Source: Chloroflexota bacterium
GTDB taxonomy: Bacteria > Chloroflexota > Dehalococcoidia > JACPPY01
NCBI GenBank assembly: GCA_016189825.1
Contig: JACPRR010000259.1
Location: forward strand, 1-6,631
Direction of reading: 5' to 3'
DNA: 6,631 bases
How positions within the stretch are numbered: position 1 is the stretch's first letter; every line of letters starts with the position of its first letter. A model generated the notes under the pieces. That model saw only the letters and a program-made list of their open reading frames with translations. It ran no database searches and was not told the DNA's origin. This document shows positions 1 to 5,590 of the stretch, piece after piece. A program made the position numbers and the translations under genes.

Positions 1-319
1 GCACGATCCCCAGCCTGTCATCGGCAAAAGCATTATAGGCCTCGGCCATCTGGTCCACGATGGCGAGCCTGCCGGCCTTCACCAGCACATAGGCGAGGTT
101 CAGCGCCAGCGGGCTCAGTCCGAGCAACGCCTTCTTCAGCAGCTCTTGCTTGCCGGCAAACGGCACCGCGGGACTCTCAAGCACGGCAACAACCGGAGGA
201 TCGCGCAGCACGCGCGACAACTCGGCCAGTTCTTGCCGCCATTTGTCCAGCTCACCACGTTCGTCAGCGATCTCGAAGACCGCCTGCGCGTAGCGCCTGG
301 CCGCCGCAGCAGTCGCCAT
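1..319 (-). CDS. atpH: F1Fo ATP synthase delta subunit, C-terminus cut by window edge
   Basis: This is the first 106 residues of the delta subunit, the peripheral stator protein that ties the top of F1 (the alpha N-termini) to the b-subunit stalk. The frame opens with ATG at 319-317, which reads MATAAAARRYAQAVFEIADE. The RYAxAVFEIA signature near residues 9-18 is the classic N-terminal helix of the OSCP/delta family. The later 'VLESPAVPFAGK' and 'NLAYVLVKAGRLAIV' stretches also match the family layout (short-deletion position, then the second helical hairpin). Complete family members run about 175-185 residues, so roughly 70-80 are missing beyond position 1. It starts 14 bases after the atpF stop, and AAGGT in that gap is a weak ribosome site. 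It is surely cotranscribed with atpF and probably precedes atpA. The frame and family are clear; only the truncated end is unseen. Confidence 0.95.
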   Translation of the reverse strand, partial: MATAAAARRYAQAVFEIADERGELDKWRQELAELSRVLRDPPVVAVLESPAVPFAGKQELLKKALLGLSPLALNLAYVLVKAGRLAIVDQMAEAYNAFADDRLGIV

Positions 320-333
320 AAGCCGCTACTACC

Positions 334-837
334 TTACCCTTTCTTGAGAGCGCCGCTCTCCCTGATCACGTCGTCGATGAGACGGCGGTGCGCAGCCTTG
401 TCCAGCGACTCCTTCACCACTTTCTCAGCCGCCAGGATTGCAATGTCGACAACCTCAGCACGCAGCTCATCTATCGCCTGCTCACGCTCCAGCCTTATTT
501 CGGCCTGGGCGCGGGTGATAATGGCCTCCGCCTCCTTGCGCGCGGCGACCCTGGCCTCTTCCTTCAGCCGCTCGGACACCTGTTCCGCCTGTGCCAGCAC
601 CTTCTGCCCGTCCCGCCGGGCTTCTTCAAGCTGGGTCTTCATGCGTTCCTCGGCCTGAAGCGTCTGTTGCTTCACAAGCTCTGCCTGCTCCATGCTTTCC
701 CTTATCCGCCCCGCGCGCTGGTCCAGCATGCCCACTATGGGCTTGTAGGCAAACTTCCTCAGCAGGAGGAAAAGGATGACGAAGGCGGCAAGCTGCGCTA
801 TCAGCACCCCCCAATTTATGCCCAGGGCTTCAAGCAC
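334..837 (-). CDS. atpF: F1Fo ATP synthase b subunit (stator stalk)
   Basis: This 167-residue protein is the membrane-anchored peripheral stalk that stops F1 rotating with the c-ring. One transmembrane helix lies at about residues 8-27 (INWGVLIAQLAAFVILFLLL). The conserved RKFAYKPI turn follows at 27-34, with 'MLDQRAGRI' at 37-45. The rest, to about 155, is a long charged helix rich in E, K, R, Q and A with heptad-like spacing, as expected for a dimerising right-handed coiled coil. Length is normal for the family (about 155-170). The start is GTG at 837-835, supported by a strong AAAGGAGT ribosome site six bases upstream, and no ATG competes near it. It begins 21 bases after the atpE stop and is followed by atpH. 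It is the only gene here that stops with TAA. There is a single b gene, with no b' paralogue in view. Confidence 0.97.
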   Translation of the reverse strand: MLEALGINWGVLIAQLAAFVILFLLLRKFAYKPIVGMLDQRAGRIRESMEQAELVKQQTLQAEERMKTQLEEARRDGQKVLAQAEQVSERLKEEARVAARKEAEAIITRAQAEIRLEREQAIDELRAEVVDIAILAAEKVVKESLDKAAHRRLIDDVIRESGALKKG

Positions 838-842
838 GGTAG

Positions 843-850
843 ACTCCTTT
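843..850 (-). promoter_or_regulatory. Ribosome binding site deciding the GTG start of atpF
   Basis: On the minus strand AAAGGAGT ends six or so bases before GTG at 837. It is the best Shine-Dalgarno match in the atp block, and it fixes atpF at a GTG start in the 21-base gap after atpE. Confidence 0.8.
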
Positions 851-858
851 TCGCCGTC

Positions 859-1107
859 CTATGCGACTGCCGGACCTTTGACAACGAAAGCAAGGATTAT
901 CGCCACGATCAAGGCATAGATGGCCACTGCCTCAGCGAACGCGGCAGCAAGGATCATGTTCGTCAGGATCGCGCCCCTGGCTTCAGGATTGCGCCCCAGG
1001 GCATTCATCGCGCCCATACCCAGTACGCCGATGCCGATCCCTGGTCCGAACGCCCCCAGGCCGATCGCCAGACCCGCCCCTAGCACCCGTGCCGAATCGA
1101 TATCCAT
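859..1107 (-). CDS. atpE: F1Fo ATP synthase c subunit (rotor ring proteolipid)
   Basis: This 82-residue hairpin protein is the monomer of the rotating c-ring. Helix 1 (about residues 8-34) carries the glycine-rich packing motif GPGIGIGVLGMG. The polar loop GRNPEA at 38-43 contacts gamma and epsilon. Helix 2 (about 48-76) carries the ion-binding Glu59 in AFAEAVAIYALI. Sodium-type rings have Gln after GPGIG and Ser or Thr after the glutamate. Here these are Ile26 and Ala60, so a proton-driven ring is inferred. The start is ATG at 1107, the first Met with the c-subunit fold behind it. AAAGGGGGA lies about eight bases upstream. A longer frame from 1173 adds 22 charged residues that do not belong to the family and overlap the leader, so I rejected it. 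The stop is TAG. A 104-base gap separates it from atpB and 21 bases separate it from atpF. Confidence 0.97.
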   Translation of the reverse strand: MDIDSARVLGAGLAIGLGAFGPGIGIGVLGMGAMNALGRNPEARGAILTNMILAAAFAEAVAIYALIVAIILAFVVKGPAVA

Positions 1108-1120
1108 TATTTGTTCCCCC

Positions 1121-1138
1121 TTTCTCAGACAAGAGAAA
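1121..1138 (-). other. Small hairpin abutting the atpE ribosome site
   Basis: TTTCTC (1133-1138 on the minus strand) and GAGAAA (1121-1126) are exact inverted arms of six bases with a six-base loop. The 3' arm runs directly into AAAGGGGGA, the atpE Shine-Dalgarno sequence, so the stem could partly hide it. The stem is AU-rich and weak, so a regulatory role is only an inference. Confidence 0.35.
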
Positions 1139-1160
1139 TCCTTATTCGCCCGGCGCACCT

Positions 1161-1180
1161 GCCGCATCTCCACGTGCGGC
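1161..1180 (-). other. GC-rich hairpin in the atpB-atpE intergenic leader
   Basis: GCCGCA and TGCGGC arms (1161-1166 and 1175-1180) form an exact six-base stem with an eight-base loop, in the 104-base gap between atpB and atpE. No T tract follows in the direction of transcription, so it is not an intrinsic terminator. A role as a stability or processing element that helps raise c-subunit yield is plausible, because c is needed in about 8-15 copies per complex. The sequence does not prove this. Confidence 0.4.
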
Positions 1181-1211
1181 GGACCGCCATTGTTGCCAGA
1201 TTCAAACCATC

Positions 1212-2144
1212 CTAGTGCTCATGCTCCGCGGTCGCCATGGATGCAAACGCCAGCGTCAGTACCGCGAAAATCATCGCCTGGATCACGCCGACCAACGTCT
1301 CCAAAAGGTAGAACAAATCGGGTATGACGAAGGGCGCGAGAAAGAACATGATCAAGAGCAGGATCTCCCCTGCCAGCATGTTGCCGAATAGACGGAAGCT
1401 GAAGCTGACCAGACGGACCCACTCGCTCACCGTCTCGATTATCCCCACGAAGCCCTCGATCGCCCCCATGAAGATGCCGCTCAACCCGGGACCGATCTTG
1501 CCGCTGAACAGCGTCCTGAACCCCCGAAACATCGGCCCGATATTGACGAACTTCTTCGCGTAGCCGAGGCCATGGTAGGCAAACCCCATGTATTCAACAA
1601 AGACGAAAGAGAACACGGCCAGTGCCAGCGTCAGGTTCAAGTCTGTATTAGCGGCCCGCAGCAGCGGGACCATCTCTTCCTCCCCGTGGACTACCGCTTT
1701 GACGGTTATGCTGCCATAGCCCGGTATTAGCCCCATCCAGGCATTGACAAACACAAACAGGAAAATTGTGGCGATAAACGGGAAAAACTTTCGCCCTCGC
1801 TCTCGGCCAACCACCCCTTCGACAAGGTTGAGCAGGTACTCGACTGCGGATTCGAGAAGGTTCTGCAGTCCCCGGGGGACCAGTTTCATCTTCCTGGTCC
1901 CGACTACGAAGAGCACGACAAGCAATATGATGCTCATCCATGCCGTTACCATTGTGTTCGTTATCGCCAGAGGGCCGACGTGTCCGATCGCTTCGGCAGC
2001 GATCGCGGGAGTCGGCGGTTCAACAAAGGGCTTTGAATTGGTGAAGCTGGCGCCCAGGCCACCGAAGATGAGGCTAACCGCGAGGAGTGCAATGACAACT
2101 ATGAGGACCGTGACGAATACGCGGGTAGAGCAACCGAATTTCAC
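1212..2144 (-). CDS. atpB: F1Fo ATP synthase a subunit (ion channel of Fo)
   Basis: This 310-residue multi-pass membrane protein forms the half-channels beside the c-ring. The catalytic arginine is Arg251 in SFSFRLFGNMLAGE (247-260). Glu260 matches the conserved glutamate of that helix (E219 in E. coli), and Gln289 in GVIQAMIFAVL matches the last-helix glutamine. Other family marks are FVNAWMGLIPG (132-142) and the NTDLNLTLALA stretch (167-176). It ends in MATAEHEH. An extra hydrophobic helix (about residues 8-30) precedes a Pro-rich linker (EPPTP), giving a length above the E. coli 271. The start is GTG at 2144, six bases after the atpI stop, with no ATG until residue 65. The nearest purine-rich sites are AGAGG (too close) and AGGAAGGG (13 bases away), so initiation probably depends on translational coupling to atpI. 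The stop is TAG. Confidence 0.97.
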   Translation of the reverse strand: MKFGCSTRVFVTVLIVVIALLAVSLIFGGLGASFTNSKPFVEPPTPAIAAEAIGHVGPLAITNTMVTAWMSIILLVVLFVVGTRKMKLVPRGLQNLLESAVEYLLNLVEGVVGRERGRKFFPFIATIFLFVFVNAWMGLIPGYGSITVKAVVHGEEEMVPLLRAANTDLNLTLALAVFSFVFVEYMGFAYHGLGYAKKFVNIGPMFRGFRTLFSGKIGPGLSGIFMGAIEGFVGIIETVSEWVRLVSFSFRLFGNMLAGEILLLIMFFLAPFVIPDLFYLLETLVGVIQAMIFAVLTLAFASMATAEHEH

Positions 2145-2150
2145 AGGCCT

Positions 2151-2381
2151 CTACGTACCCTTCCTGTCGTTATCCCGCATTTCATTGATGAAGGACCTCA
2201 GCATTCGGTAAACGCCAACAACGGCAACGACGAGCCCGAGAACCAGGCCGCTGAGCGTAAGCCAGGGCTGGGTGTGATATCTGGCATCCAGAAGACTGCC
2301 GACATACACACCGAGAAATATGCTGCCTCCAACAAAGGCTCCGACGCCGACGAACCTGAGGGCAGACATCCAACCTGGCAA
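2151..2381 (-). CDS. atpI: AtpI/AtpZ-type small membrane protein of the ATP synthase operon
   Basis: This is a two-helix membrane protein of about 76 residues, first gene of the atp operon. It matches the ATPase_gene1 (AtpZ/AtpI) family: helix 1 carries RFVGVGAFVGGSIFLGVYVGSLLD, then a short loop with TQPWLT, then helix 2 with SGLVLGLVVAVVGVYRML and a charged tail. Family members are proposed to help c-ring assembly or to act in Mg/Ca transport; the function is not settled. The start is uncertain. The longest frame begins at TTG 2453, but that TTG is the first three bases of the promoter -35 box. TTG at 2381 gives MPGWMSALRF and lies 11 bases after GGGGAGG, so I chose it. ATG at 2369 (72 residues) is the alternative, with a poorer ribosome site. 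It stops (TAG) six bases before atpB. Confidence 0.85.
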   Translation of the reverse strand: MPGWMSALRFVGVGAFVGGSIFLGVYVGSLLDARYHTQPWLTLSGLVLGLVVAVVGVYRMLRSFINEMRDNDRKGT

Positions 2382-2392
2382 TTTGCCCGCGT

Positions 2393-2399
2393 CCTCCCC
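2393..2399 (-). promoter_or_regulatory. Ribosome binding site for atpI
   Basis: GGGGAGG on the minus strand is the only strong Shine-Dalgarno sequence between the atp promoter and the AtpI membrane domain. It lies 11 bases before TTG 2381 and 23 before ATG 2369. It therefore favours the TTG start, though the spacing is at the long end. Confidence 0.55.
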
Positions 2400-2424
2400 G
2401 GCGTTATGCGTCAGGACGGCGCGC

Positions 2425-2453
2425 AGTATACCACAGCAGACCACGACGGTCAA
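2425..2453 (-). promoter_or_regulatory. Sigma-70 type promoter of the atp operon (extended -10)
   Basis: On the minus strand TTGACC (2453-2448) and TATACT (2430-2425) are separated by exactly 17 bases. Each box has five of six consensus bases. The two bases TG one position before TATACT make it an extended -10 promoter. Transcription should begin near 2418, leaving a leader of about 37 bases to TTG 2381. It drives atpI-B-E-F-H and onward. The hit overlaps an open frame that would otherwise be taken as the start of atpI. Confidence 0.8.
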
Positions 2454-2466
2454 AGAGGGGCGAGCT

Positions 2467-2550
2467 TAGGTAGCGCACCGTTTTCAGATAGCCTCCGACG
2501 CCTGGTCGAACAACGTGAAAAGAAGCAGGCAGCGCCAGAGGCGCTACCTA
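2467..2550 (-). repeat. Long inverted repeat with nested stems between the nuclease gene and atp promoter
   Basis: TAGGTAGCGC at 2467-2476 and its exact reverse complement at 2541-2550 lie 64 bases apart; the right arm covers the nuclease stop codon. Two smaller pairs nest inside: TTTTCA/TGAAAA (2481-2486 with 2516-2521) and CGAC/GTCG (2496-2499 with 2505-2508). Together they could fold into one long interrupted hairpin in the transcript. This is the whole content of the 94-base gap. Its function is unknown; a terminator, processing site or protein-binding palindrome are all possible. Confidence 0.5.
2518..2545 (-). terminator. Possible weak intrinsic terminator after the nuclease gene
   Basis: Read on the minus strand, AGCGCC-TCT-GGCGCT (2545-2531) is an exact six-base GC-rich stem beginning two bases after the stop codon. 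Five bases (GCCTG) intervene before a T-rich run, CTTCTTTT (2525-2518). The gap before the T tract makes it a poor terminator by usual rules. Five bases of its stem are shared with the longer inverted repeat, so the two folds exclude each other. Confidence 0.35.
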
Positions 2551-3093
2551 GGACTTGCGCTTGCCAAAATCCTCGAGGTCGAGGCTGTCGATGAAAGGCA
2601 AGAAGGCTGACATGTTCTTGGCTTCCTCCTCGCTCACGGGACCGCCCTCGGCAGAACCTTCCTTGCCGCCAACCAGGGGTTTTCCGGTCTTGGTGTCAAG
2701 GAATATTCCCGCCTTATCCAGGACGGACTCGTCGGCGTAGATGGGAGCCTTGGCACGAACTGCGAGCGCGATGGCGTCGCTGGGCCGGGAATCCACTTCC
2801 AGATTCGTCGAGTCAACCACCAGTGTTATCCGGGCAAAGAAGGTATCGTTGCGCAGGTCGTTGACCACGATATGGTCCACGCGCGCCCCGAGCTGGCCGA
2901 TGATCGACTGCAAAAGATCGTGCGTCAGAGGCCGGGGCACATTGACGCCCTGAAGCTGCACAGCTATGGCATCAGCCTCAGCCGGACCTATCCAGATAGG
3001 CAAGTACCGTTCCGCGGCGGACTCCTTGAGAATCACCACCCGCTGGTAGTTCATCATGCTCACCCGTATGCTGTCGATGGTCATCTCGATCAT
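2548..3093 (-). CDS. Bifunctional nuclease family protein (DUF151/BFN domain)
   Basis: This 181-residue soluble protein belongs to the bifunctional nuclease (DUF151) family, whose characterised plant members cut RNA and DNA; the bacterial role is poorly known. The domain spans about residues 2-131. Family marks are RYLPIWIGPAEADAIA (29-44), VPRPLTHDLL (52-61), a beta strand with FFARI (85-89), VDSRPSDAIALAVR (100-113) and the closing ADESVLDKAGI (120-130). A Gly/Glu-rich linker (about 141-157) leads to a short tail, MSAFLPFIDSLDLEDFGKRKS, with no UVR motif. The start is ATG at 3093, six bases after AGGAGGG. The frame stays open to 3147, but that extension crosses the gene's own -10 box and is rejected. 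It has its own promoter, diverges from ppsA and points toward the atp operon. The stop is TAG. The family call is firm; the substrate is unknown. Confidence 0.94.
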   Translation of the reverse strand: MIEMTIDSIRVSMMNYQRVVILKESAAERYLPIWIGPAEADAIAVQLQGVNVPRPLTHDLLQSIIGQLGARVDHIVVNDLRNDTFFARITLVVDSTNLEVDSRPSDAIALAVRAKAPIYADESVLDKAGIFLDTKTGKPLVGGKEGSAEGGPVSEEEAKNMSAFLPFIDSLDLEDFGKRKS

Positions 3094-3099
3094 GCGGCT

Positions 3100-3106
3100 C
3101 CCTCCT
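3100..3106 (-). promoter_or_regulatory. Ribosome binding site of the nuclease gene
   Basis: AGGAGGG on the minus strand ends six bases before ATG 3093, ideal in sequence and spacing. It fixes this start over the upstream in-frame ATG at 3147 and over the downstream ATG at 3084. Confidence 0.85.
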
Positions 3107-3128
3107 GCCGGTCTGCCCTCGCGTCTCC

Positions 3129-3157
3129 ATTCTAACGAGTGTCCCATAGGGTGTCAA
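3129..3157 (-). promoter_or_regulatory. Sigma-70 type promoter of the nuclease gene
   Basis: On the minus strand TTGACA (3157-3152) matches the -35 consensus fully. TAGAAT (3134-3129) matches five of six -10 bases, and the spacer is 17. Transcription should begin near 3122, leaving a leader of about 29 bases that contains the ribosome site. The -35 box and the adjoining spacer lie inside the inverted repeat shared with the divergent ppsA promoter. Confidence 0.85.
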
Positions 3158-3201
3158 ACAACGGAAAACGAATCTGCTGAAACCAATTTGTCACCTTATG
3201 G
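3144..3201. repeat. Imperfect inverted repeat over both divergent -35 boxes (candidate paired operator)
   Basis: The left arm CCATAGGGTGTCAAA (3144-3158) and right arm TTTGTCACCTTATGG (3187-3201) are reverse complements at 13 of 15 positions, with 28 bases between them. Each arm covers the -35 box plus the first bases of the spacer of its own promoter, so both promoters read TTTGWCACCYTATGG outward. The conserved bases beyond the -35 hexamer are not required by sigma-70, which suggests a bound regulator. Arm centres are 43 bases apart, about four helical turns. The atp promoter lacks the extra bases. Confidence 0.55.
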
Positions 3202-3216
3202 ACAGTACACTATAAT
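3188..3216 (+). promoter_or_regulatory. Sigma-70 type promoter of ppsA
   Basis: TTGTCA (3188-3193, five of six consensus bases) and a perfect TATAAT (3211-3216) are separated by 17 bases. Transcription should begin near 3223, giving a leader of about 46 bases before ATG 3269. The likely transcript also includes dgt, since no terminator is seen between the two genes. Confidence 0.88.
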
Positions 3217-3247
3217 ATGCTCTCCCTTTCATGTCCACGACTTCGGC

Positions 3248-3256
3248 GGAGGAGGA
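3248..3256 (+). promoter_or_regulatory. Ribosome binding site of ppsA
   Basis: GGAGGAGGA is a strong Shine-Dalgarno tract ending 12 bases before ATG 3269, slightly far. A GTG eight codons into the gene (3290) with AGGAAAG before it is a weaker alternative start. A five-base stem, TGTCC (3232-3236) with GGACA (3254-3258), could cover part of the tract, but it is short and has a 17-base loop. Confidence 0.65.
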
Positions 3257-3268
3257 CAACCCCGTCTT

Positions 3269-5548
3269 ATGGATACAGGAAAGAAGCTTGTGGTTTGGTT
3301 CGAGGAGGTGGACAGACATGCCATCGGCATTGCCGGCGGCAAGGGCGCCAACCTCGGCGAACTCCTCCGAGAGAAAATCCCGGTCCCCAATGGATTCATT
3401 GTCACCGCCGATTCTTATGTCTACTTCGCAGAGTCAGCCGGGCTAAACAAGCCGATCCAGGTGTTCCTCAGCGGAGTGGACGGATCGGATAGCGAGCGAC
3501 TCCAGGAAGTCTCGGACAACATCAAGCAACTTGTGGTCAGCGCACCAATGCCGCCCGCCATCGCGGATGCGGTGAGACAGGCCTATCGCAAGCTCGGCGG
3601 CGGCCGCGTTGCTGTCAGGTCCTCGGCGACCGCGGAGGACCTGCCTGATGCCTCTTTTGCCGGCCAGCAGCGCACTTACCTCAACGTCAGCGGCGAAGAA
3701 GAGGTGCTCACGGCGCTTCAGGGGTGCTGGGCCTCGTTGTTCGAGGCACGCGCGATCTTCTACAGGATCCAGCATGGTTTCGACCACTTCAAAGTGAATA
3801 TCGCTGTCCCGGTGCAGAAGATGGTCCAGTCCGATGTATCCGGCGTCATGTTCACGCTGGACCCGCTGACCAACGACCGCAGCAAGATCATCATCGAAGC
3901 AGTCTACGGGCTCGGCGAATCCATCGTCTCCGGCGAGATCACTCCTGACCTCTATGTCGTCAACAGCGAAAATATGACTATTGCCGACCGGCAGGTACAC
4001 CCACAAGAATGGCACCTGATCGCAAATCCTGATCGAAGGGACGGCGCCGACCCTAACATAAAGGTCCCGCTTCCTTTCACCAAGCAGAGTTCCGCTAAGC
4101 TCTCCGACGGCGACATAATAGCCCTGGCCCGCGAAGCCAAGAAAATCGAAAACCACTACCAGTTCCCGCAGGACATCGAATGGGCCCGCCAGGGACGAAA
4201 TCTTTTCATACTTCAATCCCGCCCTGTCACCACAACAGAGAACAAGGTCACCGAGGATATCCCTCATCTGCAGGGCACGGTCCTTCTTGAAGGTGTCGCC
4301 GCCTGTCCGGGGATCGCCTCGGGAATGGTCAAGATCGTCTCCAGCCCCTCTCAGATACACAAGTTGAAACAGGGTGAGGTTCTGGTGGCGGAGATGACGA
4401 CACCTGACTACGTGCCCGCGATGAAGAAAGCCGCGGCAATCATCACCGACAAGGGCGGCAGGACCGCCCATGCTGCTATCGTGAGCCGCGAGTTGGGAAT
4501 ACCTTGCGTTGTCGGCACCTCGCGCGCCACGGAGACGCTGGCCGATGGGCAGCTCGTCACCGTCGACGGCTTCAACGGGAAGGTATTCCAGGGTCAGTTG
4601 GCCGACCCTCGCGGGCCGGCGCTCCCAACACCCATACGGCGGAAGGTCACCACGAAGACCAGGGTTTACGTGAACCTCGCCGACCCCGACCTCGTTGAAC
4701 GCGTGGCCGCTATGTCTTGCGATGGCGTCGGACTGCTGCGAGCCGAGTTTATCATTGCCCACAATATACGGGAGCACCCGCGCTTCATGCTGAAGCAGAA
4801 CCGCGGCGCGAAATTCACCGATAAGCTGGCCGCCTCGCTCGAGGTGTTTGCCAGAGGATTCTACCCGCGCCCCGTTGTCTACCGCACCACTGATTTCAAG
4901 ACCAACGAATACCGAAACCTGCGGGGCGGCAGGGAGTACGAGGAGCAAGAAGAGAACCCCATGATAGGGTACAGGGGCGCCTCGCGCTACAATGCTGAGC
5001 CCGAGGTCCTCAACCTCGAAATCGAGGCTCTCAAGAAAGTCCGGGAAAGCTACAACAACCTGTACGTGATGATCCCCTTCGTGAGGACAGTTGGCGAATT
5101 GACGACCACCAAGCTCCACCTGGAAGCAGCAGGGCTGCGCAAATCGGACGACTTCAAGCTCTGGATGATGGCTGAAATACCGGCGAACGTCTTCCTGATC
5201 GATCAGTTCATTGCGACTGGCATCGACGGGATATCCATCGGATCGAACGATCTGACGCAACTGGTGCTGGGGGTCGACAGGGACAACGGCAAACTCGCCG
5301 AGAAATTCGACGAGCGCAACGAGGCCGTCGCCATCGCGCTGGAGCGTCTCATCAAGGCCTGCACGAGCAAGGGTGTAACCGCATCCATCTGCGGGCAAGC
5401 TCCTTCCGTTTATCCCGAGCTCACTGAGAAGCTGGTGCGGTGGGGGATCACCTCGGTCTCAGTGAGCCCGGACATGATCGACCACACACGGCAGTTGGTG
5501 GCGGACGTCGAAGCCAGCATTGCGAAGGGCGGCCATTCCCACTCGTAG
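3269..5548 (+). CDS. ppsA: Phosphoenolpyruvate synthase (pyruvate, water dikinase)
   Basis: This 759-residue cytosolic enzyme converts ATP, pyruvate and water to PEP, AMP and phosphate, feeding gluconeogenesis. The N-terminal ATP-grasp domain spans about residues 8-320, with GGKGANLGEL (23-32) and VAVRSSATAEDLPDASFAGQ (114-133). The swivelling phosphohistidine domain holds GGRTAHAAIVSRELGIP (396-412), with His401 the phospho-carrier. The C-terminal PEP/pyruvate barrel spans about 460-745, with GVGLLRAEF, NPMIGYRGASRY (563-574), DGISIGSNDLTQLVLGVDRDN (653-673) and the catalytic Cys708 in SICGQAPS. All key residues are present. Length is slightly below E. coli's 792. PPDK lacks this GQAPS arrangement and would be about 870 residues, so PEP synthase is preferred. 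The frame opens at 3056, but that lies upstream of the promoter, so ATG 3269 (MDTGKKLVVWFEEVD) is the start. The stop is TAG. In autotrophic or acetate-fixing anaerobes it would follow pyruvate synthase; that is an inference. Confidence 0.96.
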   Translation: MDTGKKLVVWFEEVDRHAIGIAGGKGANLGELLREKIPVPNGFIVTADSYVYFAESAGLNKPIQVFLSGVDGSDSERLQEVSDNIKQLVVSAPMPPAIADAVRQAYRKLGGGRVAVRSSATAEDLPDASFAGQQRTYLNVSGEEEVLTALQGCWASLFEARAIFYRIQHGFDHFKVNIAVPVQKMVQSDVSGVMFTLDPLTNDRSKIIIEAVYGLGESIVSGEITPDLYVVNSENMTIADRQVHPQEWHLIANPDRRDGADPNIKVPLPFTKQSSAKLSDGDIIALAREAKKIENHYQFPQDIEWARQGRNLFILQSRPVTTTENKVTEDIPHLQGTVLLEGVAACPGIASGMVKIVSSPSQIHKLKQGEVLVAEMTTPDYVPAMKKAAAIITDKGGRTAHAAIVSRELGIPCVVGTSRATETLADGQLVTVDGFNGKVFQGQLADPRGPALPTPIRRKVTTKTRVYVNLADPDLVERVAAMSCDGVGLLRAEFIIAHNIREHPRFMLKQNRGAKFTDKLAASLEVFARGFYPRPVVYRTTDFKTNEYRNLRGGREYEEQEENPMIGYRGASRYNAEPEVLNLEIEALKKVRESYNNLYVMIPFVRTVGELTTTKLHLEAAGLRKSDDFKLWMMAEIPANVFLIDQFIATGIDGISIGSNDLTQLVLGVDRDNGKLAEKFDERNEAVAIALERLIKACTSKGVTASICGQAPSVYPELTEKLVRWGITSVSVSPDMIDHTRQLVADVEASIAKGGHSHS

Positions 5549-5590
5549 TCGCCCTCTGCGCTTGACGTTGGCCTGGCTCGGGGGGTGTTC

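Noticed and set aside
388..1083. A 231-codon plus-strand open frame across atpF and atpE
   Set aside because: It runs antisense to two textbook ATP synthase genes, and its translation has no family features.
1108..1173. N-terminal extension of atpE by 22 codons
   Set aside because: The added residues are charged and foreign to c subunits, and the extension includes the strong ribosome site for ATG 1107.
3094..3147. N-terminal extension of the nuclease by 18 codons
   Set aside because: It covers the -10 box at 3129-3134 and lies largely upstream of the predicted transcript start; ATG 3093 has an ideal ribosome site.
3056..3268. N-terminal extension of ppsA by 71 codons
   Set aside because: The extension starts inside the nuclease gene and contains the ppsA promoter with TATAAT at 3211-3216; PEP synthases begin close to MDTGKKLVVWFEEVD.
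3443..5398. A 651-codon open frame antisense to ppsA
   Set aside because: It mirrors the codon structure of the strongly supported ppsA frame, has no recognisable domain or ribosome site, and reads as low-plausibility sequence. GC-rich genes often leave long open frames on the opposite strand.
5562..5590. Possible separate promoter for dgt (TTGACG at 5562-5567)
   Set aside because: No -10-like sequence lies 16-18 bases downstream, where the sequence is G-rich; cotranscription with ppsA is simpler.
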